From contig WPIO01000009.1 in the NCBI GenBank assembly GCA_009760855.2, forward strand, positions 1,544,501 to 1,608,500: a DNA stretch of 64,000 nucleotides, read 5' to 3'. The number at the start of each line of letters is the position of its first letter. Within the stretch, counting starts at the first letter, position 1. The stretch comes from Cristatella mucedo (Eukaryota > Bryozoa > Phylactolaemata > Cristatellidae). The notes under the pieces are model-generated. The model was not told the DNA's origin, did not search any database, and saw only the letters and a program-made list of their open reading frames with translations. Made by a program: the position numbers and the translations under genes. This document shows positions 34,276-44,879 of this stretch, piece by piece.

Positions 34276-36470
34276 ATTCTAAATCTGTTTTGATTTCGTG
34301 AATGGGGCATAGACGCATTTGAAATGATCTCACACCTTTCTAGTGTGATAGTAGGCCACTTCGTGTATTTTCGTACATATTTGGACAGGACACCCATAAA
34401 TTATTAAACAGCAACAAGTGTTTCTTCTGCAGTTACATAAAATCGCTGGATGAAATTTATAAGTGAGAAGTTATCCATAGAAATAAGGCTGCAAATTATT
34501 TTCATGCGTTAGCGCCATATTTAGTCGGCCGTTATGCTCTCACTATACTGTCCTTGGTACCAGCGTTGTAAGTGCCGTAGAGTCTATTGAAAGTGCTAGA
34601 TTAGCTCTTCTTAAAAAGCCAATAACTCGCTTTAATTTATCGACACGAGCGTAAGGAACATTGAGCACGTTGAGGGACTTCCTGCAGCAAGTCATGCCCT
34701 AGCTCTTCTTCTTAGTCTCAGCCGTGTCTGCGCAGTTAGGCGACTTACACTGCTCAGGAAGCCTCGAACCAGTGCCTTCAAACCGCTGCAAGTCGGTTTC
34801 TCATCGCTGCGCAAAACTTCTGGGAATTCACCGCTCTTGCCGATCTACATTATTTTTGCTCCTATAGCAACGTGACGTTTTCAAAATAAGCACCTTAGTT
34901 AAGACGTGTTTTAAAAGTGATCCAATGCTGATGGCTTAGTGTCTAGAGTAGTGACAAATTCAAAACACTCAATTTGATATGCAATGGCGGTATAAGCAAG
35001 TTCGCAAATTTTAAACTGTGACTCTGACTTGACATTATTGCTTTCTACAGAGAAATCGCTCGGTTATGTAAAGGTCTTCTCGGGGCTGTGTGCGCGGTAG
35101 GTGCTTGCTAGCTCAAAAAGTAATCCGGCGAAAATAAATGTATTACAAGCGCCTCGGAGACCTATCATTAATAGCTATATTCAGTAAGAGTTCATCGTAC
35201 GTCAAGGCCTCCAGCGCGTTGGAGACACTGCTACAAGCATCCTCGACGGCTGAGCACTGATTCAGTCACAAGGAAGAGGGTCCTTTTTCTGAGTATGGGG
35301 CCGCGAGGCTCTGAGGCTCCTACCTGAGCTATCTATCAAGAAGCATCGCTCTTGTGACATTCAACTGAGTCGATGCGTTTTCTGATATACTTATCGCATA
35401 GTAACAAAAGCAGCGCTTGTCTCTAACTCTGAGAAACATTCAGAAAGATCTGTAAAACTTCTTCTTTTTCACTCCCACTGCTAAGTCTAGGCGTGGCAAG
35501 CTCGACATGGATGTCAACGTCTTTGATTGAATCTTTAAGGAATCGCTTTGGCTTGATTAATGCGGACTTCTCTTTAGATACATCCTATAAATTGACTTCA
35601 GGATCTAGAGCGTCTTCCTCGCTTTTTGTCTTAATGCTCTCTCTCTTGAAAACTGCCGGTCTCTTTTCACAGGAGCGAATCTTAGCCTGAGCGTAAAAAG
35701 TATCTCGCACTTCCCGACCTTCATCGTTATTTTGAGTCCTTAAGCAGAAAATCATTTGTCGCTTGCTTTAAGCAAGAAGATACGCTCCATGGCTCTTTAA
35801 TTTCTGCAGGAATAAAGCGGTTTGATAAACTGACCTTTAAATTTGTTTTAAGAGTCGTCATTCCAAGCGCTCAGGGCATTTTTAAGGCTCTAGCCAGTGC
35901 TGCACGTGAATGATGGATTATGAAATGTCTGGATGTGTGATTTCATGTGCTTTCTCTCCAGCTGACGTGTGGAATGGTCTTCGTAGGTGGTGCGTAAGAG
36001 GTAGGCGGCCTCCTAGATTGTTAGTTTTGATAGAAAACTCGTGGATCTTTTTTCTTCAGCTAACTACAACAAATGAAGAGAACTAAAATTGCAGCAATGA
36101 AGCAATAAAATTATTTCATTTACTATTTTTGCATTTCAGTCATCACTAACAAATTTACTGCTCGCAATTTTGAGACGAAAGTTTGCATCTTAACTTCCAT
36201 TGCTTGGTTGCAGTTCCAGCAGGATAAATGTGGCTTGCAAGCATCATAGCAGACTTCAAAGGAGTACCTTCGCAACCAAGTTCTTATAAATTGGCCCATA
36301 AGTAGAGAAAATTTCTGGCAGATGTTTTCAGCGGTTTTAAGCCATAGTGGAAAAACTCGGAAACATTCAGACGCGAAACATATCTGAATGTAGAAATAAG
36401 GATAAAATGAAGGGGCTAGTAAAGGACAAAGTATTTGCATAGATTCAAATGGTAGCGTATGCTGCTACAT
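34276..36470. other. No gene established
   Basis: At 35415-35690 the minus strand has a highly charged, Lys/Glu-rich frame interrupted by one TAG (near 35581). It might be a decayed exon, but I cannot identify it. The remainder shows nothing recognisable. Confidence 0.35.
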
Positions 36471-36477
36471 TCAAGTA

Positions 36478-36965
36478 CAGTAGTACTTCGCCTTACGAGT
36501 TTAATTCGTTCCGTGCCGGACCTCACAAATCAACACAAATCACTCGTAGGTCAAATGAATTTCCGCATTACATTGAATTGAAATGCTATCAATCAGTTTC
36601 GCAACCTCAAAACTCAATTTTTTTGACGTTTTTAAATTACAAAATTTACTTAAAAATAACGAATAAAAACGGTACAATATAATATCTTGCATTGAACGGG
36701 TTTTGTTAATCTTAATGTACAGGATTGACTTGGAGATAGAAGAATCGACGATACTAGTAGAGTTAGAGGAGAAAGCTTACCGTTATTGGACTGAGTAATT
36801 ACGCGCAGTGTGGCAATCGTCACGCTAACTAATTGTAGAGTATCTAAAACTGGCTCGTAACCCGAATTTTAGCTCGCAACTCGGAGCAAAAAATTGGCCG
36901 AGAGACAGTACAATGTATCTCGAAACACTCTTATGTCGAGACATTCGTAAGCCGAGGTACCATTG
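36478..36965. mobile_element. TA-flanked miniature inverted-repeat element (Tc1/mariner-like)
   Basis: The left end CAGTAGTACTTCGCCTTACG and the right end on the minus strand CAATGGTACCTCGGCTTACG match at 16 of 20 positions. Both are flanked by TA (36476-36477 and 36966-36967), as expected for Tc1/mariner targets. Sub-terminal repeats of the CTCGTAACTCG type are also present. About 490 bp long, with no transposase. Confidence 0.8.
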
Positions 36966-36969
36966 TATA

Positions 36970-38130
36970 TTTCCAGGTGACAATTGCTGAAACGGTTCGG
37001 TAATCAATAAACAACTTCGAATGACTGTATTGCCAACCACAACGGAGCAATATTAAAAGCTTTTTTGCTTTTATTATACTCTGTATTTGTGGAGTTCAAG
37101 TTAGTATGTGCCGCCGTTATAATACCTTAATGTGTATGCTCGAGACTACATTCACACATAAGAGCTTGGAAACTGCTTTCGAATTGCAGATACACAAAAT
37201 CACCAGCCATCCTTTGAAAACTTCTGATGTCATCAATTACCTAAACTCTTTGTGCTGCTGCCGTATTGCCTTGTCAAAACCGAAAGAGTGCAAAAATTGC
37301 TTAGATAATATCTCCTCCGTAAGAGAGCTCAGAGAAGATACGGGCTTACAGTAATTTAATAGGCCACTTATGTACTACATGCCTTAGGGATATGATTCGT
37401 CTGCTTCAAAGTTCTAGCACTGACTTTTACGTGCCTTCATTTTCTAGCTTCAGCCTTTCTGTCGGAAATAATTCCTGGTATGTCCTACTCGTCGTACCGT
37501 TAGATCTTCTTTGTCAGATTTTGTTTGGTATTAGTCTCATCTTCAGTTCTCTTGGGGCGCTATATAAATGAACTATATTTTTTTTCTTTAATTCATCAAA
37601 TTGTTTATATCGCCTGAAAACATTTTGAATTAGATATGAATAAAATCACAAATTTGTCTCTCCGTATGTGTAAAAAGCAAAGCTGAGCTTGTATTTCAAA
37701 TTCAAATTTATCCGCTCACTGTTAGCCGAATTATGGATTTTTAAAGGCAAAAACCTTGCAATGGAAATGAAGCTGCCTGAAAGTCCCAAAAATGCTCTCC
37801 GGCAAGCTTTGAGGATGTAACTCGATCTACCGAAGCTCTAAAATTTGACATGGTATCCATTTGATGCACAAAACAGTAAATTTGTGTATCCGTAAATATG
37901 TAGCTTTCAGTTTACATTTGGTTTAGGCGTGCATTGAATAATCATCTTTCATTTACTTGGAAGTCATCAGAATCTTATAACCAATTTCCAAGATATTTGT
38001 TTATTAAATTTTCCCTATTCAAATATTCTATTGTCTAAAAAAATTGTTGAGTATTGTTTGACATTCTTCTTGGAGAAAGCGTAATTAACGAGTGTTAAGG
38101 TTGAAAATGTCAACAAGCGTTTCACACAAA
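36970..38130. other. No gene; possible L2 3' end near 37550
   Basis: TCTTGGGGCGCTATATAAAT at 37551-37570 resembles the 3' motif of L2-type LINEs. Nothing else was recognised. Confidence 0.35.
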
Positions 38131-38134
38131 AGAT

Positions 38135-38710
38135 AATATATAAGAGCCCACCAAAGACGGTGGGAAAAAACTGCCCCGTAGTTAATTGTAATGTCGTCAA
38201 GTCAGGGAATGACTTGACGTCAGTTAGAAGTTAGTCCCGGACGCTTGGAGCATTTGAACTAGAGGCCAGTGATACCCAAAGGATTTGGGGTTATTGCAAG
38301 CTATAGCTCCACGGGTCGGAAAAGCAGGTGGTTCGATGCCTAGCCTTGTGGTGGTCTGAATTTCATAGGTATGCTGGAGCCAGATAATGAAGAGATCTGA
38401 AAGTTTGTGGAAGAACCTTAAATTGATCAGCTGCTGGATTGGGCGCCAAAGCAGGTCGGGATAAGCTGTTTTGAGCGGCAACTGCTAAGCTCGCGGCAGG
38501 CAGGCTTAGTTGCACAACTTTTTACCAACTGCAAGGTTCCAATGCCATTAGCCCCTAGACAAAAAAATAGTGGGTTAAAGAAGTCTAGACGGGATTTCAC
38601 AAATGTGTGGACCATTTTGGTTGTAGTATCACTGTTTAAGCTAGCCACAGTTTTAAAGAGGTTACGTAGCTGAAAGTAGAATGACTTCACTTTGGACAGG
38701 GTGTGACCGT
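38135..38710 (-). mobile_element. LINE fragment, degraded, L2/CR1 group
   Basis: The minus frame 38427-38690 reads SFYFQLRNLFKTVASLNSDT, then KSRLDF and LQLVKSCATKPACRELS. These correspond to the family A region AYFQLHNIAEI...SRLDFCNSL...LQLVQNSAARLVCRE. Frameshifts separate it from the downstream part at 38224-38481. Confidence 0.78.
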
Positions 38711-38894
38711 ATTGTGAAAGTCACTTATGAAACAGAATACTATAGTTCGAGCAACTGCTACAAGAGCCATACTAGAAGAGCAGAATTTTAATGTTAAGCT
38801 TTTCAATTGCTTAATCATGCTTTATTTTCCCGTTGCTAATAATTTGCCATTATTTTCATACAACTTTGAAAAATCTTTCTGCTTTCCTATGGAG

Positions 38895-39620
38895 GATATC
38901 ACCAATAATACTAATACATTTTATAAGGCACCCAAGAGAACTCGATCTCTTTCTAGGCTCTCTACAATTTTTTGCAAAGGAAGTAATTCAAATAAAAAAA
39001 TTTTAAGGGAGCTGAGAAAATATACCACACTGGAATTTCCTGAGGGCTCAAAGCAGAGGTGCAGCTGCGTGTCATGTGTATAGAAGTAAAAGCTTATCGT
39101 GAGCTTAGCGATCATATCGGTTAGAGGATTAATATAAATTGTAAAATGAAGTTGACCAAAAATAGAGCCCTGGGGCAAATAATAATTTATGATTGTTGCT
39201 ATTATTGCCATGAAGTCTTCCTTTGGTATTTGACCTTAACTACTGCAATGCTGCCTCAGTAGTGTCAATACCAGATGAGTGAGAGGCACTCAAGAAGGAC
39301 TTGGTGATCAATAGTTTCAAACGATGACAAAAGATCAAAACATCTTAAAATAGAGACTTTATCTAAGTTTGCGTTCCTGAGACGGTAATTATTTACTTGA
39401 AGAAATGCTGACTATGTTTGGTGATTATCACTAAACTGGACGGGAACTCACTTGCTAGCTTTGAAGTAGCACTGTCAATGAATTCGTTCGTCGTTCGTCG
39501 GTCCACCACGACTAGTTCCGGTGTCTTTGATAGGACTAATGGTAGGGGGACTGGATGGAATCTGCTTAAATGCTCTTGATCTAGTATTGCTTTCTTAATT
39601 AGTAGCCTAGCAACCAAATT
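38895..39620 (-). mobile_element. LINE: RT palm joined to 3' end by deletion
   Basis: Reading the minus strand from 39617: KTPELVVVDR, then SKLASEFPSS and a degraded motif A region, then LPQGSIFGQLHFTIYINPLT and the active-site motif decayed from YADD to YTHD (about 39060). At about 39000 the sequence enters a family A-like 3' end. The C-terminal region is lost. Confidence 0.83.
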
Positions 39621-39734
39621 TGTTTTACTTAGAGTTAAAATCTGAGACTACAGACATATTTATCCTAAGATGTATGCATGGCAGCTGCGTATCTATACAT
39701 CATACAATCAAAAAGCTTGAAATAGGGTCTATAT

Positions 39735-40800
39735 AATAATAATAATAAGAATAGGGCTGCAGGGCTGGTTAAAAACACTCAAGCTCAGCATGTGGCTAAA
39801 CTACGAGACTTTGCTCTTCTCATAGTTTATTCTATTGTGCGACCATCAGTATGTGCTCGGAACATTGGCGTCGTCTTCGACACCTGCCAAACTTTTGACA
39901 GCTTCGTTAAGAAGACTGTTTCCACAGCTAGCCGTAAGTTATCTTTTAACAGTGGCTCTAAAGGCGGCTGTTCTTGTGGGAGTCTCATGGAGACATAGCG
40001 GGCGAAATTGAGCGGTAATTGAGACTCTCGTTTGTTATTCTCAGCGCCTACATATGTGAGAGCTCGATCAATTGCTGCAGACTACACGAAACATAACTTG
40101 CATTAGCGGCCTGACGGTGTGCTCTGTCAGTGGCTTAACTATTTGCAACATAATGGCGAGTACATTAGCTTTAAGGCGTTAGCTAATTACAACATCAAAA
40201 GCCGCAGGTGCACTTAACAAAGTCCAATCCCAATCTAAGATTAAGAACTATCTTTCATGGTGGCAAGCAAAAAATTGAACTAGCTAGTTAGTTATTTCTA
40301 GGCTCGATTACTGCAATTCTCTTTTGGTTGGGCTACCAACAAATTTACTAGGCCACTGCAGCTGTAGATTAAAAAGGCTTCAAGGCTAGTTAACCAATAC
40401 CAGTGGTTGGACCTTGCGTCTCTTTTGCCAAAAAATTTGGATAGCCGTCGGTTTATCGACAGATACAGAGCAAACTACTTAGGCTGACCCTCAAGGCCAG
40501 CCACACTGATCCGCTAGGCCCACCATCGCTTGTCTCTTTCCGACCTAGCTGAACAGCTGCAGAAGTTTCAGCCCCCTCGTGCCCTCAGGTTCTCTATGGA
40601 AAGCTCATTCACTGTTCCATTATTATGGAGACCGTTGGCAAAAGAGCCTCCAGTCTCACGTCTTGGAATGTGCTACTCACCTTCATATTCTTTGCCGACC
40701 ACATATATTCTCCTACTGCTTACTGTGGCACATCTGCTAGGATCGTCTGACGCTGTATCGGGCCGGGTGAGGAAATTTCCATGGCATTAACTCTGTCAAT
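39735..40800 (+). mobile_element. LINE C-terminal region, plus strand
   Basis: Translation with frameshifts gives SIVRPSVCARNIGVVFDTCQ with TFDSFVKKTVSTA (39830-39935), then LVISRLDYCNSLLVGLPTN (about 40290-40350) and, further on, the C-terminal VSAPSCPQVLYGKLIH-like stretch (about 40560-40615). It resembles family B more than A. It begins next to an (AAT)n run at 39735-39747. Confidence 0.78.
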
Positions 40801-40974
40801 AGCCAGTAAAAAAGCTGTGAAAGTTATCTACAGTTTCGTATTCGTTTCTCCACATTCTGAGGGAGCTTCACATCTTATGTATTTGTTTGTTAAATATTGT
40901 GGTTCCGCTTTTGTTTGCTTGAAGTTTTGTAAGATTGCAGTATAATTTACACAGAGATACTCAAAGTGGGCTGC

Positions 40975-41780
40975 ATCAACCACCAGGAGTCATTGACTGC
41001 CAAAGCAGCAGGCGTGAAGACATCATGTATTTTGTGGTGACGTTAGTGAACCCAGTGTTTTCTCGTCCTCTCAACCACTGTCTCTTTAAGTACGTATACT
41101 AAGGTGCAGTGGCTGAATACGGCGATCTGCCTTACCACTTTGAGGCTCACTTGCTCAGTCATGGCAACGTCTTGAAATTTTTTTTCATCCTCCACCACAA
41201 GACCATTTTCTTCATAGGTGAGAGGGGTCTCAAAGGCTTTAAAAGGTCACTGACAAGGTCTGGCTCTGTTGGCTTGGCTTTCTCCCTTACATCAGCTCTC
41301 GCCTTAAAAAACTTAACTTGAAGCTGCAACGTCGTGAAGTGCTAAGCTCAAACATGGAATCTCACCTACTGGCATTCGAAGCTAAGCTGATTCTATATGG
41401 AAAATACCCAACTAAGGACGACAATATCCATTTCTCGCACCTCTCCAAGTGTGAAGCAGCCCTCGCTGACATCGGAAGAATGCACTAGTGGGATATCACT
41501 CCTGCCTAATTAATTAACTTTGAGCTTCACCGATGTGCAATCTCACTCGCTAGAGTTTACGATCGTCAGAACTCCTTTTGACTTTCCTTATGACGACACC
41601 CATTCGGATTTGAAATTGAATTTGATTTGGCTGCAGTCTTCGGGTGTTTTCTTGCTTAATTTTACTTCTTGCACTAGTCTCGTTGACTTCTAAACTCAGC
41701 TTCCACGTTTGTATAGTCCAATGTTGTTAGCCTGTACAAATGTGTGATCGCCATTCGTGAGAGCAACTGTACTCAAAGAT
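40975..41780 (+). pseudogene. hAT transposase relic, lineage B (copy 2)
   Basis: DNA and translated sequence align with 2605-3390. Shared blocks include GGCGATCTGCCTTACCAC, the frame LKFFFILHHKTIFFIGERG (41167-41225), and FDFPYDD near 41580. The N-terminal half, with the BED finger, is absent. Multiple stops. The element ends near 41780 without a recognised terminal repeat. Confidence 0.75.
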
Positions 41781-42024
41781 AAACATCCTGCTCTAGAGTG
41801 CAAAAAGAAGCTTTCCTGAGACGTGCATTTTCACCACTGCATCAAGTTCTCCAAAACTCTAATTTTATCTTGGAGTTATAATGAGCATTTTAAATTTAAA
41901 ATAAGTTAAAATGAAGTTCTGTTGAATATAAAGACCACGTCCAAGTAGTGAAAGCCATTAACCTTTGCAAAACACCTAAGGCTTGGGTTTAACAAACATT
42001 ACCTTGTTAAATAGCCTAATTTTT

Positions 42025-42140
42025 GTTGAGGCAGATAACCCTTAACGGCTATCACCACCGCTTGCAGTGTGTAATGAACTACTGCTCACCGCAGCATTGA
42101 AACCTATTACCTCAGTGCTTAGGAGCAAGCAACTAACCTC
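42025..42140 (-). repeat. SINE copy, minus strand
   Basis: On the minus strand: GGTTTCAATGCTGCGGTGAG (degraded B box), then ACACTGCAAGCGGTGGTGAT and AGCCGTTAAGGG. Confidence 0.62.
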
Positions 42141-42289
42141 CTTGGTAATCACGGCCCAACTGTCAAAAGCTCCATAGGAACTCTAACCTTCAAGTATAAC
42201 TCACTAACTATTATTTGTATCTTTCCTTAAAATATATTGTATTTGCAAAACTTTGCATAATTGTAGCTTTAGCCTGAGTAGTGATGTGA

Positions 42290-42391
42290 TAGAAGCGAAT
42301 GTAAAGTGCCAAGAAAGCGATTTATTTATCTGAGGGCACGTTATCAAGTGTGTTATTATTATTATTATTATTGTTATTATTATTATTATTA
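42290..42391 (+). mobile_element. LINE family A 3' terminal relic with (TTA)n tail
   Basis: It reads GAATGTAAAGTGCC...GAGGGCACGTTATCAAGTGTG and then (TTA)n at 42352-42391, the plus-strand equivalent of the family A 3' end. Confidence 0.7.
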
Positions 42392-42483
42392 TACGCATGC
42401 TAGTCTGCTTGCGGGTGGCATTTGAGCATATATTGCTCTTGAATTTCCGCATGGTTTACATGGAAATTAGAGCATAATAGCAC

Positions 42484-43720
42484 TAATGTACTTGATAAAG
42501 CGCCTTCGGAGAACTCAATCTCTTTTTAGGCTCTTTACTTAAGCTGCAATGGAAACACGATTGAATGGTCAGTGGTATCATGCTTGATAAACAACAAGAA
42601 CTATACGGTTAGGGGTGGCATGCACAGGGTCAGCATGCAAGTGTGGTTAGTGGCAGCATGGTGAGGCGTGATGGCACACTAGGTAAGGCGGTTGTTTTCA
42701 TGACCTCAGTCTTGAGGTCGTGGGTTCGATTCCTGCGGTGGGCGATTCATTATCGCCACTTCAAGCGGTGGTGATAGCCGTAAAGGCTCTTCTGTCGCTA
42801 TTCAAAAAGAGGCTGTTTAATCAGCTAGAATTTTTTTATTTTTTTATGCAGCAGTGTCAGCTTCCATAAGCACATAAAGGACGAATCACGGGGCCCACTA
42901 AATACTGTCGTAAATGGGTGTGCTTTTGATTTCTTTTTAAATGTGGTCGAGTCAGGGTATGTCGTGGCGGAACTCGGGAGTAAATTCCAGGCTTAGGGAG
43001 CATGCAAACTAGATGCACGGTCTCTAAAGGACTTCAGGTTTGTACGAGGTATAGGTAAGCAGTTAGATTTTTCGAAAAGTGGGTGATATGATGCTTAGCC
43101 TGTTGGGGCAGTAGATCTTACAGGTCGGCTGAAGCCAAAGAATATATGGACCTAAAAGTGAGCGAAAAAATCTTGAATTCGATTATTAGCTTCACTGGTA
43201 GCCAGTGCAGGTCAGCGAGAAGTGGTGTGATGTGGCAACTGCGACGCTCGCGACAGACAAGCCTAACTTGGCACCTGCTGTAAGCACTTATTGCTCAGGC
43301 CAGTCGACCAGCAAGCAGTAATTTACAGAATTCAAGACGGGATGAGACAAATGTATAGACCAACCTAGATATGGTATCCTTGTCTAAACAATTCTGAATT
43401 TTAGCAAGCATAAATAGCTGAAATTAGGCAGACTTGATTGTAGAGCTGACGTGGCGGTCTAAGGAAAGGGCACTTTGTAACATGACACCTAGATCTCGTG
43501 CAGATTCAACAGGAGGTTAGAAGGTAGAGCCAACTTTAAGCATCAGCCGTTACAAAATCGGAATCACACTTGGTTTGCATATAACTATTAGGTTAGTTTT
43601 ATCACCATTCAATTTAAGAAAATTTGCTGCCATCCACGTGGGGAGGTCATCAATACATGCAGCAAGAAAGTTGAGAGAATTCGACGCGCTCAAGGGCCGG
43701 GAAGATGTGTGTTAGCATGG
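42484..43720 (-). mobile_element. LINE family A copy, split by a SINE
   Basis: Family A 3' end (ACTTGATAAAGCGCCTTCGG at 42490-42509) and C-terminal coding region. Many stops, and no frame over 60 codons remains. The 3' untranslated region is interrupted between GGCAGCATG (42653-42661) and CAGCAGTGTCAGC (42849-42861), sequences that are adjacent in other copies. It extends to about 43720. Confidence 0.88.
42662..42850 (+). repeat. tRNA-derived SINE, best copy, nested in a LINE
   Basis: Head: A-box region TGGCACACTAGGTAAGGCGG and canonical B box GGTCGTGGGTTCGATTCCTG. Body: CGCCACTTCAAGCGGTGGTG and CCGTAAAGGCTCTTCTGTCG. Tail: AGGCTGTTTAATCAGCTAGA plus a T-rich end. Its insertion into a family A LINE dates it after that LINE. 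Confidence 0.88.
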
Positions 43721-44086
43721 GAAGATATGTTTGCTAGCTTTCAATGCGATTTTAAAATTAATCTAATGCGACATCTGTCAGCCTACTAAGAGAACTTGAA
43801 GGCACGGCTTGCATGATTGTCAACAGCTAGCACTGTTAGATAGTTTGAGGATAAGGTTTGTGTCATTGCTATAGGTCAGCCTGCAAAGAGAGCTGGAGCT
43901 TATCGGTTGCATGATTGCTGTCTGTCAGTGCACTGATCGAGAGAGCTTCAGCATTTGGTTTGTATGACGATCGTTTATCCATTCCATCCCAACCTGTTTA
44001 TCGGAGATGATTTCGGGGCGAGTCTCCAAACACTGTGCCCCCCTGCCTGCATAGACCAGTGTGTGGGTCCCTGTCACAAAATGCTT
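43721..44086. other. No gene seen
   Basis: Unassigned sequence between the LINE and the unidentified open frame. Confidence 0.4.
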
Positions 44087-44464
44087 CTACCTCGTGTTGA
44101 TCCCCAGGACTAAGTCTAATTTGTTTCTCAGCTGCTCAATTAGGATCTGGTGGTATTTTCTTGCAAGCGGGAATATCGTATTGCAGTGTCTGCGATGCAG
44201 CTCCCTTGGTGGAAGCTTAGTTTGGGTTTCTAGGTTACGGCACTGCACATTGGCTGCATATAAAGAGCCAGTGAGAGAGGCGATCAGTGCTTGTCTTTGC
44301 TTGTGGCTCACAGCATCGAACCTCCTCGGGCTGTTAGACAGCTTGGCATTGACTGCGGTAAGGCTATTCTGCAGGATTACTTTAGCTGCGTGTCTGTTTG
44401 GATGCCATTCGTCAGTGTTCACTAGGTGATGAGCCATTTGCTTTGTTCCTGCTTCACAGCACAT
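44087..44464 (-). CDS. Unidentified open frame (possible exon)
   Basis: The frame is open for 130 codons from 44479; the first ATG is at 44464, giving about 125 residues ending at a TAG. The translated sequence is mixed and not low-complexity: a His-Pro-Asn-Arg-His stretch near the N-terminus, an Arg/Lys-rich middle, then LARKYHQILIEQLRNKLDLV, which looks helical. I recognise no family. There is no clear signal peptide or zinc finger. An overlapping plus-strand frame (44061-44429) is probably its shadow. It is the longest frame here that is not explained by a repeat, but it could be part of an unrecognised transposon or chance. Confidence 0.25.
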   Translation of the reverse strand: MCCEAGTKQMAHHLVNTDEWHPNRHAAKVILQNSLTAVNAKLSNSPRRFDAVSHKQRQALIASLTGSLYAANVQCRNLETQTKLPPRELHRRHCNTIFPLARKYHQILIEQLRNKLDLVLGINTR

Positions 44465-44699
44465 TTCATCAGGCAACAAAGATTTATTGATTCTTCTGGA
44501 ATCTTTGTGACTTTTTATATTTAGTCATTAGTGAGTCAACCAAGCCACGAGTATTACGCCTGCATGATTTGTGAGAGTTCTCTTGGATCTTCGGTAGCAA
44601 TGTTGCCAATATATTATAAATTTACAATATAAAATAAATCTGTTTAAAGCAAAAAAGATAAAATGGAATTCATTAAAGCGTATGTCTATATGTAAATGT

Positions 44700-44875
44700 A
44701 TAAAACCTTACCTACCCGTTTGGCTTAGGTTTTAAAATTTTAGGTTTAGTATTTAATGGTTGTATGCTTTGTTGTTTACGGCTTGTGGTTTGCTGGTTAG
44801 ACTTTGCCGTGCTGGGTTTGAGTTGTTGGGTTAATAGTTTAGGTTTCAGTATTTAGGATTTATTATTTAGGCATA
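44700..44875. repeat. Degenerate TTTAGG/GGTTTA tract
   Basis: TTAGGTTTT, TTTAGGTTTAG, TTTAGGTTTCAG and TTATTTAGG recur irregularly. It is the same kind of sequence as 33630-33850 but in opposite orientation. Confidence 0.6.
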
Positions 44876-44879
44876 TAAG

